The notes beneath the pieces are model-generated. The model searched no databases. It had not been told where the DNA came from and was given only the letters and a program-made list of their open reading frames with translations. The translations under genes and the position numbers were made by a program. A DNA stretch of 10,685 nt, taken from the NCBI GenBank assembly GCA_041493035.1, contig JBGPYB010000156.1:1-10685 (forward strand). Reading direction: 5' to 3'. Position 1 is the first letter of the stretch, and every line of letters starts with the position of its first letter. Shown one piece after another: positions 1 to 5,830 of the stretch. The DNA comes from JBGPYB01 sp041493035 (lineage in GTDB: Bacteria > Acidobacteriota > Vicinamibacteria > Fen-336).

Positions 1-68
1 CCCCCGAAGCGGCGAATCTGCAAGGCGTGAAGTGCTATGACTTGCTCGACCGACAGGTACGCCGTCAC
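1..68 (-). CDS. doc: Doc/Fic-family toxin, N-terminal fragment (runs off the left edge)
   Basis: Only the first 22-23 codons are in the window. Read on the minus strand from a GTG, they give MTAYLSVEQVIALHALQIRR followed by FGG. This matches the conserved N-terminus of death-on-curing (Doc) proteins, where a Tyr-Leu-x-x-x-x-Val segment precedes an Ala/Ile-x-x-His helix and a Phe-Gly-Gly. In known Doc toxins, a Fic-fold kinase phosphorylates EF-Tu and stops translation; the catalytic motif would lie beyond the edge and cannot be checked. The GTG overlaps the antitoxin stop in the sequence GTGA, a 4-nt overlap that implies translational coupling. The family call rests on a short stretch plus the antitoxin neighbour. 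Whether the toxin is intact is unknown. Confidence 0.72.
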   Translation of the reverse strand, partial: MTAYLSVEQVIALHALQIRRFG

Positions 69-310
69 TTCGCGAGTTCGCGGAACGCCTCGGCGTAGCG
101 CTCCGCGATCGCTTCGGCCAACCGCTCGAAACGCTTCGTGACCTTGCCCGCCTCGAAGTGGCGCACCCCCGGCCGAATGACGACGGCGCCCGTCTGTGGA
201 TGTACCGAGACGTCCACCGTCATGCCCTTTTCGAGCTTGAACTCCTGCACCACCTCGACGGGCAGCGTGACCGCCAGCGAGGCTCCGGCCTGGACCAGCT
301 TGCGCTTCAC
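65..310 (-). CDS. AbrB/MazE-type antitoxin of a Doc toxin-antitoxin pair
   Basis: The protein has 81 residues. The first 50 form a SpoVT/AbrB swapped-hairpin DNA-binding domain: QAGASLAVTLPVEVV, then a Leu-x-x-Gly-x-x-Val-x-Val strand and TGAVVIRPG at about residues 40-48. The rest, rich in Glu, Ala and Arg, looks like the helix that would bind and neutralise the toxin. AbrB-type antitoxins of this size commonly precede Doc/Fic toxins, and the next gene (4-nt overlap) looks like Doc. The start is GTG at 310. No other start codon fits, because an in-frame stop lies at 331-329 and nothing between qualifies. There is no Shine-Dalgarno sequence; an AT-rich inverted repeat sits directly against the GTG, suggesting autoregulation and a leaderless mRNA. 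The family call is firm; toxin neutralisation is inferred from context. Confidence 0.88.
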   Translation of the reverse strand: MKRKLVQAGASLAVTLPVEVVQEFKLEKGMTVDVSVHPQTGAVVIRPGVRHFEAGKVTKRFERLAEAIAERYAEAFRELAK

Positions 311-345
311 ATATGTATTAAGTACATATCAAGACCATCTGTCAA
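311..345 (-). promoter_or_regulatory. Autoregulated promoter of the antitoxin-toxin operon
   Basis: On the minus strand a consensus -35 TTGACA (345-340) is followed by 17 bases and CTTAAT (322-317, 4 of 6 matches to the -10 consensus). Six bases after that comes the G of the GTG start at 310. A perfect 7-bp inverted repeat (arms at 311-317 and 323-329, ATATGTA and TACATAT, 5-base spacer) covers the -10 and ends at the start codon. AbrB-type antitoxins usually bind palindromes in their own promoter, so this is the likely operator. Arms and hexamers are seen directly; binding is inferred. Confidence 0.6.
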
Positions 346-364
346 GCCCGGCTGACCGCCGGGC
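346..364 (-). terminator. GC-rich hairpin after the ABC-F gene
   Basis: A perfect 7-bp stem (GCCCGGC at 346-352, GCCGGGC at 358-364, 5-base loop) begins two bases past the ABC-F stop codon. No T-tract follows, so it is not a canonical intrinsic terminator. It may end or stabilise the ABC-F transcript and insulate the toxin-antitoxin promoter, whose -35 box directly abuts it. Confidence 0.4.
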
Positions 365-366
365 CC

Positions 367-2004
367 CTACGCGTGGACGCCGGGGGCTTCGTGGCCCGTG
401 CGCTCCACGTACTCGACGTAGGAGCCAGGATACAGATGCGGTTCGGCGTCGGTGCCGGTCTCGCCGCCCAGCTCCAGGACGCGGGTGCTGAGGCCGCGCA
501 GGAAGGTCCGGTCGTGGGAGACGAAGAGCATCGTCCCCTCGAAATCGCCGAGCGCCTCCACGAGCATCTCCTTGGTGGCCAGGTCGAGGTGGTTCGTGGG
601 CTCGTCGAGGACGAGGAAGTTTGGCGGATTGAGCAGCATCCGCGCCATCGCCAGGCGTGTTTTCTCGCCGCCCGAGAGGGACCGGACCCTCTTCTCGACG
701 TCGTCTCCCGAGAACTGAAAGGCCCCAAGGAGGCTACGCAAGGCCCCCACGCTCTCGTGAGGGAAGTCCTTCTGGACCTGTTCCCAGACGGTGAGCTCGG
801 GATCCAGGAGGTCCAGCGCCTGCTGGGCGAAGTAGCCCATCTTCAGGCTCGCGCCCAGGCGCACCTCGCCCGTGTCGGGAGCGAGAACGCCCGCGACCAT
901 TCGCAACAGCGTGGTCTTGCCCGCGCCGTTCTTTCCCATGACGCACCAGCGCTCGCCGCGCCGGATCATCATGCTGAGGTTCTCGTGGACGACACGTCGG
1001 CCGTAGGCCTTCGTCACGCCCTCGAGGGTCGCGACCTCGTCCCCCGAGCGGGGCGGACGCCTGAAGTCGAAGCGGACGACCTGGCGCCGGCGCGGCAGCT
1101 CGATCTTCTCGATCTTGTCGAGGGCCTTGATCCGGCTCTGGACCTGGGCCGCCTTCGCGGCGTGGGCCGAGAAGCGCTCGATGAAGCGCTGCTCCTTGGC
1201 CAGCATCGCCTGTTGCCGCGCGTAGGCGGCCTCGCGGTTCGTCTCGCGGATGGCGCGCTCGCGCTCGTAGAAATCGTAGTTTCCGGAGTACGCCGTGATC
1301 TCGCCGCCGTCGATCTCGGCGATCCTGGTCACGATCCGGTTCATGAACTCGCGATCGTGCGACGTCATCAACAGTGCGCCCGGAAGGGACTTCAGAAAAG
1401 CCTCGAGCCAGAGGATCGACTCGAGATCGAGATGGTTGGTGGGCTCGTCCATGAGCAGGACGTCGGGGCGCCCCAGCAGCACGCGGGCCATCGCCACCCG
1501 CATCTTCCACCCCCCCGAAAGGGCTCCGACGTCGCCGTCGATCCGCTCGTCGTCGAACCCCAAGCCGTGGAGGACCTCGCGGGCCTGGGACTCGAGGGCG
1601 TAGCCGCCGAGGTGGTCGTACTCCTCCTGGACCTCGCCGAAGCGGGCGAGGACCCTGTCCATCTCGTCGGCCCGCTCCGGATCCGACATCGCGTGCTGAA
1701 GCTCCTCGAGCTCGTGGTGGAGCGCGCCTGCGCGACCGCTTCCCGCGATCGCCTCGTCCAGGACCGAGCGGCCGGCCATCTCTTCCACGTCCTGGCGGAA
1801 GTAGCCGATGGTGAGCTTCTTCGGGACCGACACCTCCCCTTCGTCAGCAGTCTCTTCTCCTACGATCATCCGAAAGAGGGTCGTCTTGCCGGCGCCGTTC
1901 GGGCCCACGAGGCCGACCTTCTCCCCGGGATTCAGCTGGAAGGACGCGTCGACGAAGAGAACCTGCCGGCCGTATTGCTTGCTGATGCGCGAGAAGGAGA
2001 TCAA
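367..2004 (-). CDS. ABC-F family ATPase (ribosome-associated, two ABC domains)
   Basis: Two ATP-binding cassettes lie in one chain with no membrane segments, as in the ABC-F proteins (EttA/Uup/YheS group) that act on ribosomes. From the TTG start the protein has 545 residues, normal for the family. Domain 1: Walker A GPNGAGKT at 34-41, signature LSGGW at 162-166, Walker B with DEPTNHLD at 186-193, H-loop SHD near 215. The charged inter-domain linker spans about 240-310. Domain 2: Walker A GKNGAGKTT at 357-365, signature LSGGE at 443-447, DEPTNHLD at 467-474, SHD at 496-498. All catalytic residues are present. An upstream ATG-like start at 2052 would add 16 non-conserved residues overlapping the preceding gene; TTG at 2004 begins MISFSRISK, the usual N-terminus. 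Only one base separates it from the stop of the DUF6265 gene, so coupled translation is likely. Antibiotic resistance as opposed to a housekeeping role cannot be told from sequence. Confidence 0.93.
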   Translation of the reverse strand: MISFSRISKQYGRQVLFVDASFQLNPGEKVGLVGPNGAGKTTLFRMIVGEETADEGEVSVPKKLTIGYFRQDVEEMAGRSVLDEAIAGSGRAGALHHELEELQHAMSDPERADEMDRVLARFGEVQEEYDHLGGYALESQAREVLHGLGFDDERIDGDVGALSGGWKMRVAMARVLLGRPDVLLMDEPTNHLDLESILWLEAFLKSLPGALLMTSHDREFMNRIVTRIAEIDGGEITAYSGNYDFYERERAIRETNREAAYARQQAMLAKEQRFIERFSAHAAKAAQVQSRIKALDKIEKIELPRRRQVVRFDFRRPPRSGDEVATLEGVTKAYGRRVVHENLSMMIRRGERWCVMGKNGAGKTTLLRMVAGVLAPDTGEVRLGASLKMGYFAQQALDLLDPELTVWEQVQKDFPHESVGALRSLLGAFQFSGDDVEKRVRSLSGGEKTRLAMARMLLNPPNFLVLDEPTNHLDLATKEMLVEALGDFEGTMLFVSHDRTFLRGLSTRVLELGGETGTDAEPHLYPGSYVEYVERTGHEAPGVHA

Positions 2005-2005
2005 C

Positions 2006-2497
2006 CTACCGCCCTTTCGTCCACGTCCACTCCTCGCCCACGGTCTTTCCACCCTGAGGGCCTTCGATGCGGGCGTGAAGCGCTCCGGCGCCGTCGAGCC
2101 AGTAGAGGATGCGCTGGGGGAAATCGTGTTCCTTGTTCTCGAACACGACTCGCTTGTCCCCTAGTTCGATCGCGTGGAAAGGCGTCGGGGGCTTCGAGCG
2201 AGGCGAGGCGAAGTAGGTCGCGCCGTCGGCGGTGGTGTCGATGCGGAAGAACTCGAAGGAGATCATCTTTCCCTCCTTCACGTCCCGATGCATTCCGAGG
2301 AGGGCGCCCCCTCTCGGAGCGGTCCAGATCTCCTCCATGGCGATGCCATCCGCCGTGCCGGTCCAATAGCCTTCCATCCAGGTGAGACGCGATGGATCGG
2401 CGGGCGGCGTCTCAGGACGTGCGAGGATGGGGAGGGCCAAGACCCAAGCGAAGGCGCTCACGACAATTCGTCTGCTCATTTTTTCCATCGCTTTCAC
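2006..2497 (-). CDS. DUF6265-like exported protein
   Basis: The protein has up to 163 residues. A short basic start and a hydrophobic stretch (about residues 10-26, IVVSAFAWVLALPILA) form a signal peptide, so it is probably periplasmic or secreted. The mature part has the family pattern: a Trp-rich opening (LTWMEGYWTGTADG), then EEIWTAPRGGALLGMHR, then EFFRI, and near the end FENKEHDFPQRI. I recognise this as DUF6265, probably a beta-barrel-like fold; no function is established. The coordinate given uses a GTG; in-frame ATGs at 2488 and 2479 are equally good, and none has a strong Shine-Dalgarno sequence. The gene is first in an apparent operon with the ABC-F gene (1-nt gap) and divergent from the creatininase-family gene 63 bp away. 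Confidence 0.82.
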   Translation of the reverse strand: MKAMEKMSRRIVVSAFAWVLALPILARPETPPADPSRLTWMEGYWTGTADGIAMEEIWTAPRGGALLGMHRDVKEGKMISFEFFRIDTTADGATYFASPRSKPPTPFHAIELGDKRVVFENKEHDFPQRILYWLDGAGALHARIEGPQGGKTVGEEWTWTKGR

Positions 2498-2509
2498 TCT
2501 GCGGCCGTC

Positions 2510-2523
2510 GACCCCGAGGGGTC
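2510..2523. promoter_or_regulatory. Palindrome in the divergent intergenic region
   Basis: GACCCC (2510-2515) and GGGGTC (2518-2523) are perfect inverted arms around a 2-base centre. They lie inside the 63-bp gap between the divergently read DUF6265 and creatininase-family genes, where both promoters must sit. It may be a shared operator. No clear -35/-10 pair was found for either direction, and a 12-bp GC palindrome can arise by chance at this base composition. Confidence 0.25.
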
Positions 2524-2560
2524 ACGGGTGTAAGGATAGGACACAGGAGGGTCCTTCGCC

Positions 2561-3454
2561 ATGCGCCACGTTCGGACGTTGACCTTCGCCATCGTGCTGT
2601 CCGCGTGCCTCGTCGCGGCCGCGAGTCTCGGGGCCCAAGGGGTCCCCGCGCGCTGGGACGAACTGACGGCGAGCGACTGGCCGGAGGCGCAGGAGAGGGC
2701 CGCGCACACCTGCATCCTCCCCATCGGAATCCTGGAGAAGCACGGCCCCCACGCGCCTATCGGCTCCGATCTCATCCACGCCCGGGAGTGGGCGGCGCGG
2801 GTCACGAAGCAGGAGTATGCGGTCGTCTTTCCCGATTACTTTTACGGGCAGATTTACGAGGCCAGACATCAGCCCGGCACGTTCGCCCTGCCCTCGCGCG
2901 TGGTCTGGGACCTTCTGGACGCCACCTGCGACGAGATCGGACGTAACGGCTTCACGAAGATCCTGATCGTCAACGGCCACGGCGGCAATCCGAATCTCCT
3001 CCGCTATTTCGTCCAGGCCCAGCTCGAGCGCCGCCGGGACTACGTCGTTTACTTCTACGATCCGGCGCCGGATCCGGCCCTCGACGCAAAGGTGAGCCAG
3101 TTGCGGCGCTCGGATCCCGCGGGCGACATGCACGCCGGCGAGAGGGAGACCTCCACCCTTCTGTACCTGAAACCGGACCTCGTGGAGCAGGACCGCGCGA
3201 CGATGGAGTCGGGCGCGAACCAGAAGCGCTGGTCCATCCCGGACGTCTACACGGCCATATGGTGGTACGCGGGTTTCCCCAACCACTACGCGGGAGAGGC
3301 GGACAAGGCGACGCGAGAGTTGGGCGAGCTTCTGACCGAGCACCGGATCGAGTCCCTGGCGCGAGCGCTGCGTGCGATCAAGGCAGACACACAGGCTTTG
3401 GCGCTCCAGAAGGAGTTCTTCGACCGCGTCGGCAAGGAGCCCCTGGCTAAATAG
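2561..3454 (+). CDS. Secreted creatininase-family metal-dependent hydrolase
   Basis: The protein has 297 residues. An N-terminal signal peptide (hydrophobic residues 8-24, probable cleavage after SLGAQ) exports it, which is unusual for creatininase itself. Family motifs are present: ILEKHGPHAPIGSD at about 57-70, supplying ligands E59, H61 and D70; VNGHGGN at 137-143 with H140; and DMHAGERETS at 189-198 with H191 and E194/E196. In creatininase the motif after the histidine carries a glutamate metal ligand. Here it is Gly-Gly, as in many family members of other function, so the substrate is probably a different amide or lactam and cannot be named. AGGAGG at about 2546 lies some 10 bases before the ATG and fixes the start. 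The gene stands alone: a hairpin and a long gap follow it. Confidence 0.88.
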   Translation: MRHVRTLTFAIVLSACLVAAASLGAQGVPARWDELTASDWPEAQERAAHTCILPIGILEKHGPHAPIGSDLIHAREWAARVTKQEYAVVFPDYFYGQIYEARHQPGTFALPSRVVWDLLDATCDEIGRNGFTKILIVNGHGGNPNLLRYFVQAQLERRRDYVVYFYDPAPDPALDAKVSQLRRSDPAGDMHAGERETSTLLYLKPDLVEQDRATMESGANQKRWSIPDVYTAIWWYAGFPNHYAGEADKATRELGELLTEHRIESLARALRAIKADTQALALQKEFFDRVGKEPLAK

Positions 3455-3749
3455 CACGCTCGCACTGGGGGATCCGGTCGAGGCATCCCCGGACGCGGCC
3501 TCGACGGCCAAGCTGCGACGATGCCAGCACTTAGGCTCGGGGGAAACGTTCCAGGACGGTCGAAACTTCGCAGCCGGTCGCGCTCCTTTTTCGTCGAGTT
3601 CGACCCTGTCCGCACAATTCTCGCCGATTTCTTGCGCGATTCTGCCTCGGTTTTGCGCGTGTCTTTATAGGGGATGGTTCCGAAACGGCCTACTGAGACG
3701 GGGTCCCGCGGAGGTCCTGCCCTGTACCTCTCTAGAGAACGAGGTTGCC
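3455..3749. other. Intergenic region upstream of the surface-protein gene
   Basis: These 295 bases hold no plausible gene. The first 50 contain the hairpins noted after the creatininase-family gene. The part from about 3590 is more pyrimidine-rich and includes TTTATA at 3664-3669, a possible -10 box without a convincing -35 partner. The Shine-Dalgarno GAGG at 3741-3744 serves the gene starting at 3750. Confidence 0.5.
3477..3505 (+). terminator. Possible terminator hairpin after the creatininase-family gene
   Basis: GTCGAGGC (3477-3484) and GCCTCGAC (3498-3505) form a perfect 8-bp stem with a 13-base loop, 22 bases past the stop codon. No T-run follows, so if it terminates it is non-canonical. 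An alternative stem (GGGGAT with ATCCCC, about 3468-3490) overlaps it and would compete. Confidence 0.35.
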
Positions 3750-4439
3750 ATGAACCGAGTCTTGAGTACCTGTCTGGCTCTCGTCGCCGTCGTCGCGTGT
3801 TCACGCAACGCCGCGGCCGAGGACCCGTTCGGCGTCGGCAATGGCCACGACGGTCCGTTTGTGGTGCCCGCCGGCACGACCGCCTCCGTCAACGTCTACA
3901 CGACCCTCTCGGCAGACGTAATCGCGGGGACCAGCCTCTCTGTGCGCGTCGCCGATGCCACAGGCTTCCAGGCCGGCGATCTAATCCTGTTGTGGCAACC
4001 AGCCACCTATGTCCCCGCGCCCCCTTCAGGCGATTCGACGCCGATCGACCTGTCTCTGTCCCGAACCGGCCGATGGGAACTGGCAAGGGTCTCGGCTGCC
4101 CTCACAGGGATACTGGATCTCACGTCAACGGATACTTCAGTGACGCCGCTTCAGCAGGGCTTCGCGGCCGGCTTCACGCAGATCGTGAGGATTCCCGAGT
4201 TCACTACCGTCGACGTTGAGAACCAAGCGAGGCTTGTGCCCGCTCAGCCATGGGACGGTTCCAAAGGTGGCCTCGTGGCCTTCCTCGCGACAGGCCCGGT
4301 GACAGTCCTGGGCAAGATTTCGGCGGACGGATCGGGGTTCCGGGGTGGTCTGGTTTTCCAGCCTGACACGTCGGGTGCCACTCGCTGTCGAAGTTTGACG
4401 AACCAATGCCCCAGGGCGCAGCCAAGGGCGAGGGGATAG
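3750..4439 (+). CDS. AgmC-like surface protein, N-terminal part (upstream of frameshift)
   Basis: The ATG at 3750 follows GAGG by five bases. Residues 1-23 form a signal peptide. Cleavage after NAAA is likely, but VVAC at 14-17 could instead be a lipobox that anchors the protein to a membrane. Then come GVGNGHDGPFVV, a beta-rich stretch with GFQAGDLIL at 72-80, WELARV at 109-114, RIPEFTTVDV at 147-156, WDGSKGGLVAFLA at 168-180 and SADGSGFRGG at 191-200. I recognise this order from the N-terminal domain of proteins annotated as adventurous gliding motility protein AgmC in myxobacteria, also found in other phyla. The domain should continue into a Gly-rich half, but this frame leaves it at about residue 216 and reaches a stop at 4437-4439. 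The missing continuation is in the frame one base back. Role in adhesion or motility is inference. Confidence 0.75.
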   Translation: MNRVLSTCLALVAVVACSRNAAAEDPFGVGNGHDGPFVVPAGTTASVNVYTTLSADVIAGTSLSVRVADATGFQAGDLILLWQPATYVPAPPSGDSTPIDLSLSRTGRWELARVSAALTGILDLTSTDTSVTPLQQGFAAGFTQIVRIPEFTTVDVENQARLVPAQPWDGSKGGLVAFLATGPVTVLGKISADGSGFRGGLVFQPDTSGATRCRSLTNQCPRAQPRARG

Positions 4440-5698
4440 CGGACTTCGGAAGAGGCGGTCCTGGCAACGTCGCCAACGGCGGCGGCGGTGGGGGACATGG
4501 TGGCCGCGGTGGCGACGGCGGCACGGGTCTGAACGCTCTGTTCGGTGGATATGGCGGCGCGGCGCTGGTGTACTCCTTGGCCGATCACCTGACCTTCGGA
4601 GCAGGGGGTGGGGCGGGGCACAACACCACCGAGATCCCGCCCAGCGGCGGGAGCGGTGGAGTGGGCGGGGGCACGGTGTTCATTCGCGCGGCCTCGCTCA
4701 TGGGAACGGGAACGATCACGGCGAACGGTGTCGGGGCTCCGTCGCTTCGGGGAGGGGGCGGCGCCGGTGGCAGCGTGTACGTGCGCCTGGCCGGCAGCAC
4801 TACGATCTGTAGCGGCCTTCGGGCGCGCGGCGGCGGCGGCGGTGGCTCGCCAAGCGCCAACGTCGGCACCGGCGGCGGCGGCGGTGGCGGGCATATCCTC
4901 ATTCAAACGACATCCGCCTGCGAAACCGCAGACGTGACCGGCGGCGTGGCCGGAGCTGGCGGGACGCAGACCGCGTCGGACGGGTCCAGCGGCGTGATGG
5001 AGACCATCGACATCGGCAGGCCTCCTGTTGCGAACGCCGGCGCGGATCAGACGCTCGCCGGTTGCCAGGGTTGCTACATAGGCGTAGTCCTCGATGGCTC
5101 GGGCTCGACCGCCCCTGACGGCGGCGCACTGGAGTACGTGTGGGCGGAAGGCGCCACAGTCCTGGCGACGAGCGCCGATCCGATCGAGATGGCGAACGTG
5201 GTCCTCCGCTTCGGGACGCACTCCATTCAGCTGACGGTGACCGGTGCCGACGGCAAGAGCGCGAGCGACACCGTCGCCGTGAACATAGTCGACCTATCCA
5301 GCCTGGGAGGCGCGGTCGGCCCCGCGGGTCCCACAGGCCCGCCGGGACCGCAGGGTCCAGCCGGGGCACAGGGTGCACCGGGGCCCCGAAGCGAGGCGGG
5401 GTCAACTGGCCCATCGGGTCCGACCGGCGCCTCTGGACCACAAGGCGATCGAGGATCGCCAGGTCCGGCAGGACCCGCTGGCGCGACGGGCGCAACCGGC
5501 CCGCAGGGCCCGGCTGGTCCGCAGGGCCCTGCCGGACCTACGGGGATGTCGGACCTTCCCCCGGGGACAGTAATCTTCATCATCCAAGGCGCCCATGCTC
5601 CAGCAGGATGGACCTGTCTTGGACGGGGGCTCGTCGTCGTGCAGCCAATCGGCGGTGGAAAGCCCGTCGTACAGGTGGATGTCTATCGCAAGAACTAA
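4406..5698 (+). CDS. AgmC-like surface protein, C-terminal part: Gly-rich, PKD-like, collagen-like and tail domains
   Basis: In-frame coding really begins near 4397 (Asp-Glu-Pro before the ATG at 4406), directly continuing the preceding ORF after a one-base shift. Numbered from 4406: residues 5-200 are the Gly-rich second half of the AgmC-like domain (KGEGIA at 7-12, GNVANGGGGG at 20-29, SLADHLTFGAGGGAG at 57-71, GGGTVFIRAASL at 87-98). Residues 206-296 are a PKD/Ig-like domain (PPVANAGADQTLAG, LDGSGSTAPDGG, THSIQLTVTGADG), with an unusual Cys-x-x-Cys at 220-223. Residues 302-382 are collagen-like triplets. Residues 384-430 are a small C-terminal domain ending in VDVYRKN, seen behind Gly-rich or collagen-like stretches in other surface proteins. 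Alone this ORF has no signal peptide and no good ribosome site, so it is either a broken gene half or the product of an assembly error. No downstream partner gene is evident. Confidence 0.75.
   Translation: MPQGAAKGEGIADFGRGGPGNVANGGGGGGHGGRGGDGGTGLNALFGGYGGAALVYSLADHLTFGAGGGAGHNTTEIPPSGGSGGVGGGTVFIRAASLMGTGTITANGVGAPSLRGGGGAGGSVYVRLAGSTTICSGLRARGGGGGGSPSANVGTGGGGGGGHILIQTTSACETADVTGGVAGAGGTQTASDGSSGVMETIDIGRPPVANAGADQTLAGCQGCYIGVVLDGSGSTAPDGGALEYVWAEGATVLATSADPIEMANVVLRFGTHSIQLTVTGADGKSASDTVAVNIVDLSSLGGAVGPAGPTGPPGPQGPAGAQGAPGPRSEAGSTGPSGPTGASGPQGDRGSPGPAGPAGATGATGPQGPAGPQGPAGPTGMSDLPPGTVIFIIQGAHAPAGWTCLGRGLVVVQPIGGGKPVVQVDVYRKN
5309..5551 (+). repeat. Collagen-like Gly-X-Y repeat, 27 triplets
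   Basis: Nine-base periodicity encodes 27 triplets, mostly Gly-Pro-x or Gly-Ala-x with Pro, Gln, Ala and Thr in the other positions. One triplet is interrupted: Gly is replaced by Ser (codon AGC at 5390-5392), a one-base change from GGC. Bacterial collagen-like segments form triple-helical stalks that hold outer domains away from the cell. This stretch is short (about 81 residues) and sits between a PKD-like domain and a C-terminal domain that could start trimerisation. Confidence 0.9.
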
Positions 5699-5795
5699 CG
5701 CCCGATTCGCATTCTTGGCGCGATTCTGAGCCTCGATGACGATAGACCGGTCCTCGACGATTCGGTCGGACGGACCCACTGAGCCCGAGACCCAT

Positions 5796-5830
5796 TTGAA
5801 ATAATAGAACGATCATTCTATTATAGCTCC
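5796..5830 (+). promoter_or_regulatory. tetR promoter with overlapping 24-bp operator
   Basis: TTGAAA (5796-5801, -35), a 17-base spacer and TATTAT (5819-5824, -10) form a near-consensus promoter. Six bases later comes the G of the GTG start, so the transcript is probably leaderless. A 24-bp palindrome (5801-5824) fills the space from the end of the -35 to the end of the -10: 9-base arms ATAATAGAA and TTCTATTAT around a GATC centre, with one mismatched pair. Bound TetR would block polymerase directly. Confidence 0.8.

Noticed and set aside
373..2385. A 670-codon open frame on the plus strand
   Set aside because: It is the antisense of the ABC-F and DUF6265 genes. Its translation is rich in Arg, Leu, Glu and Val with no domain motif, and the minus-strand reading holds two complete ABC cassettes. 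Long antisense frames are expected in GC-rich DNA.
3372..3749. Upstream extension of the AgmC-like ORF to an ATG at 3372
   Set aside because: The extension overlaps the creatininase-family gene in another frame, has low-complexity Ser/Arg content, and would bury the signal peptide that starts at 3750 behind a good ribosome site.
4390..4400. Programmed -1 ribosomal frameshift joining the two halves of the surface protein
   Set aside because: The bases around CGA AGT TTG ACG do not form a slippery heptamer and re-pairing of both tRNAs after a -1 slip would fail. A one-base deletion is simpler.
4480..4900. GGC/GGT-rich stretches as simple DNA repeats
   Set aside because: The periodicity is codon-level Gly-rich coding within the AgmC-like domain, with varied third bases, not a tandem DNA repeat or CRISPR.
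5227..5583. Minus-strand frame with Gly-Pro-rich, collagen-looking repeats
   Set aside because: It is the mirror of the plus-strand Gly-X-Y repeat, because Gly-Pro codons read backwards also give Gly/Pro codons. The plus strand alone connects to a PKD-like domain and a conserved tail.
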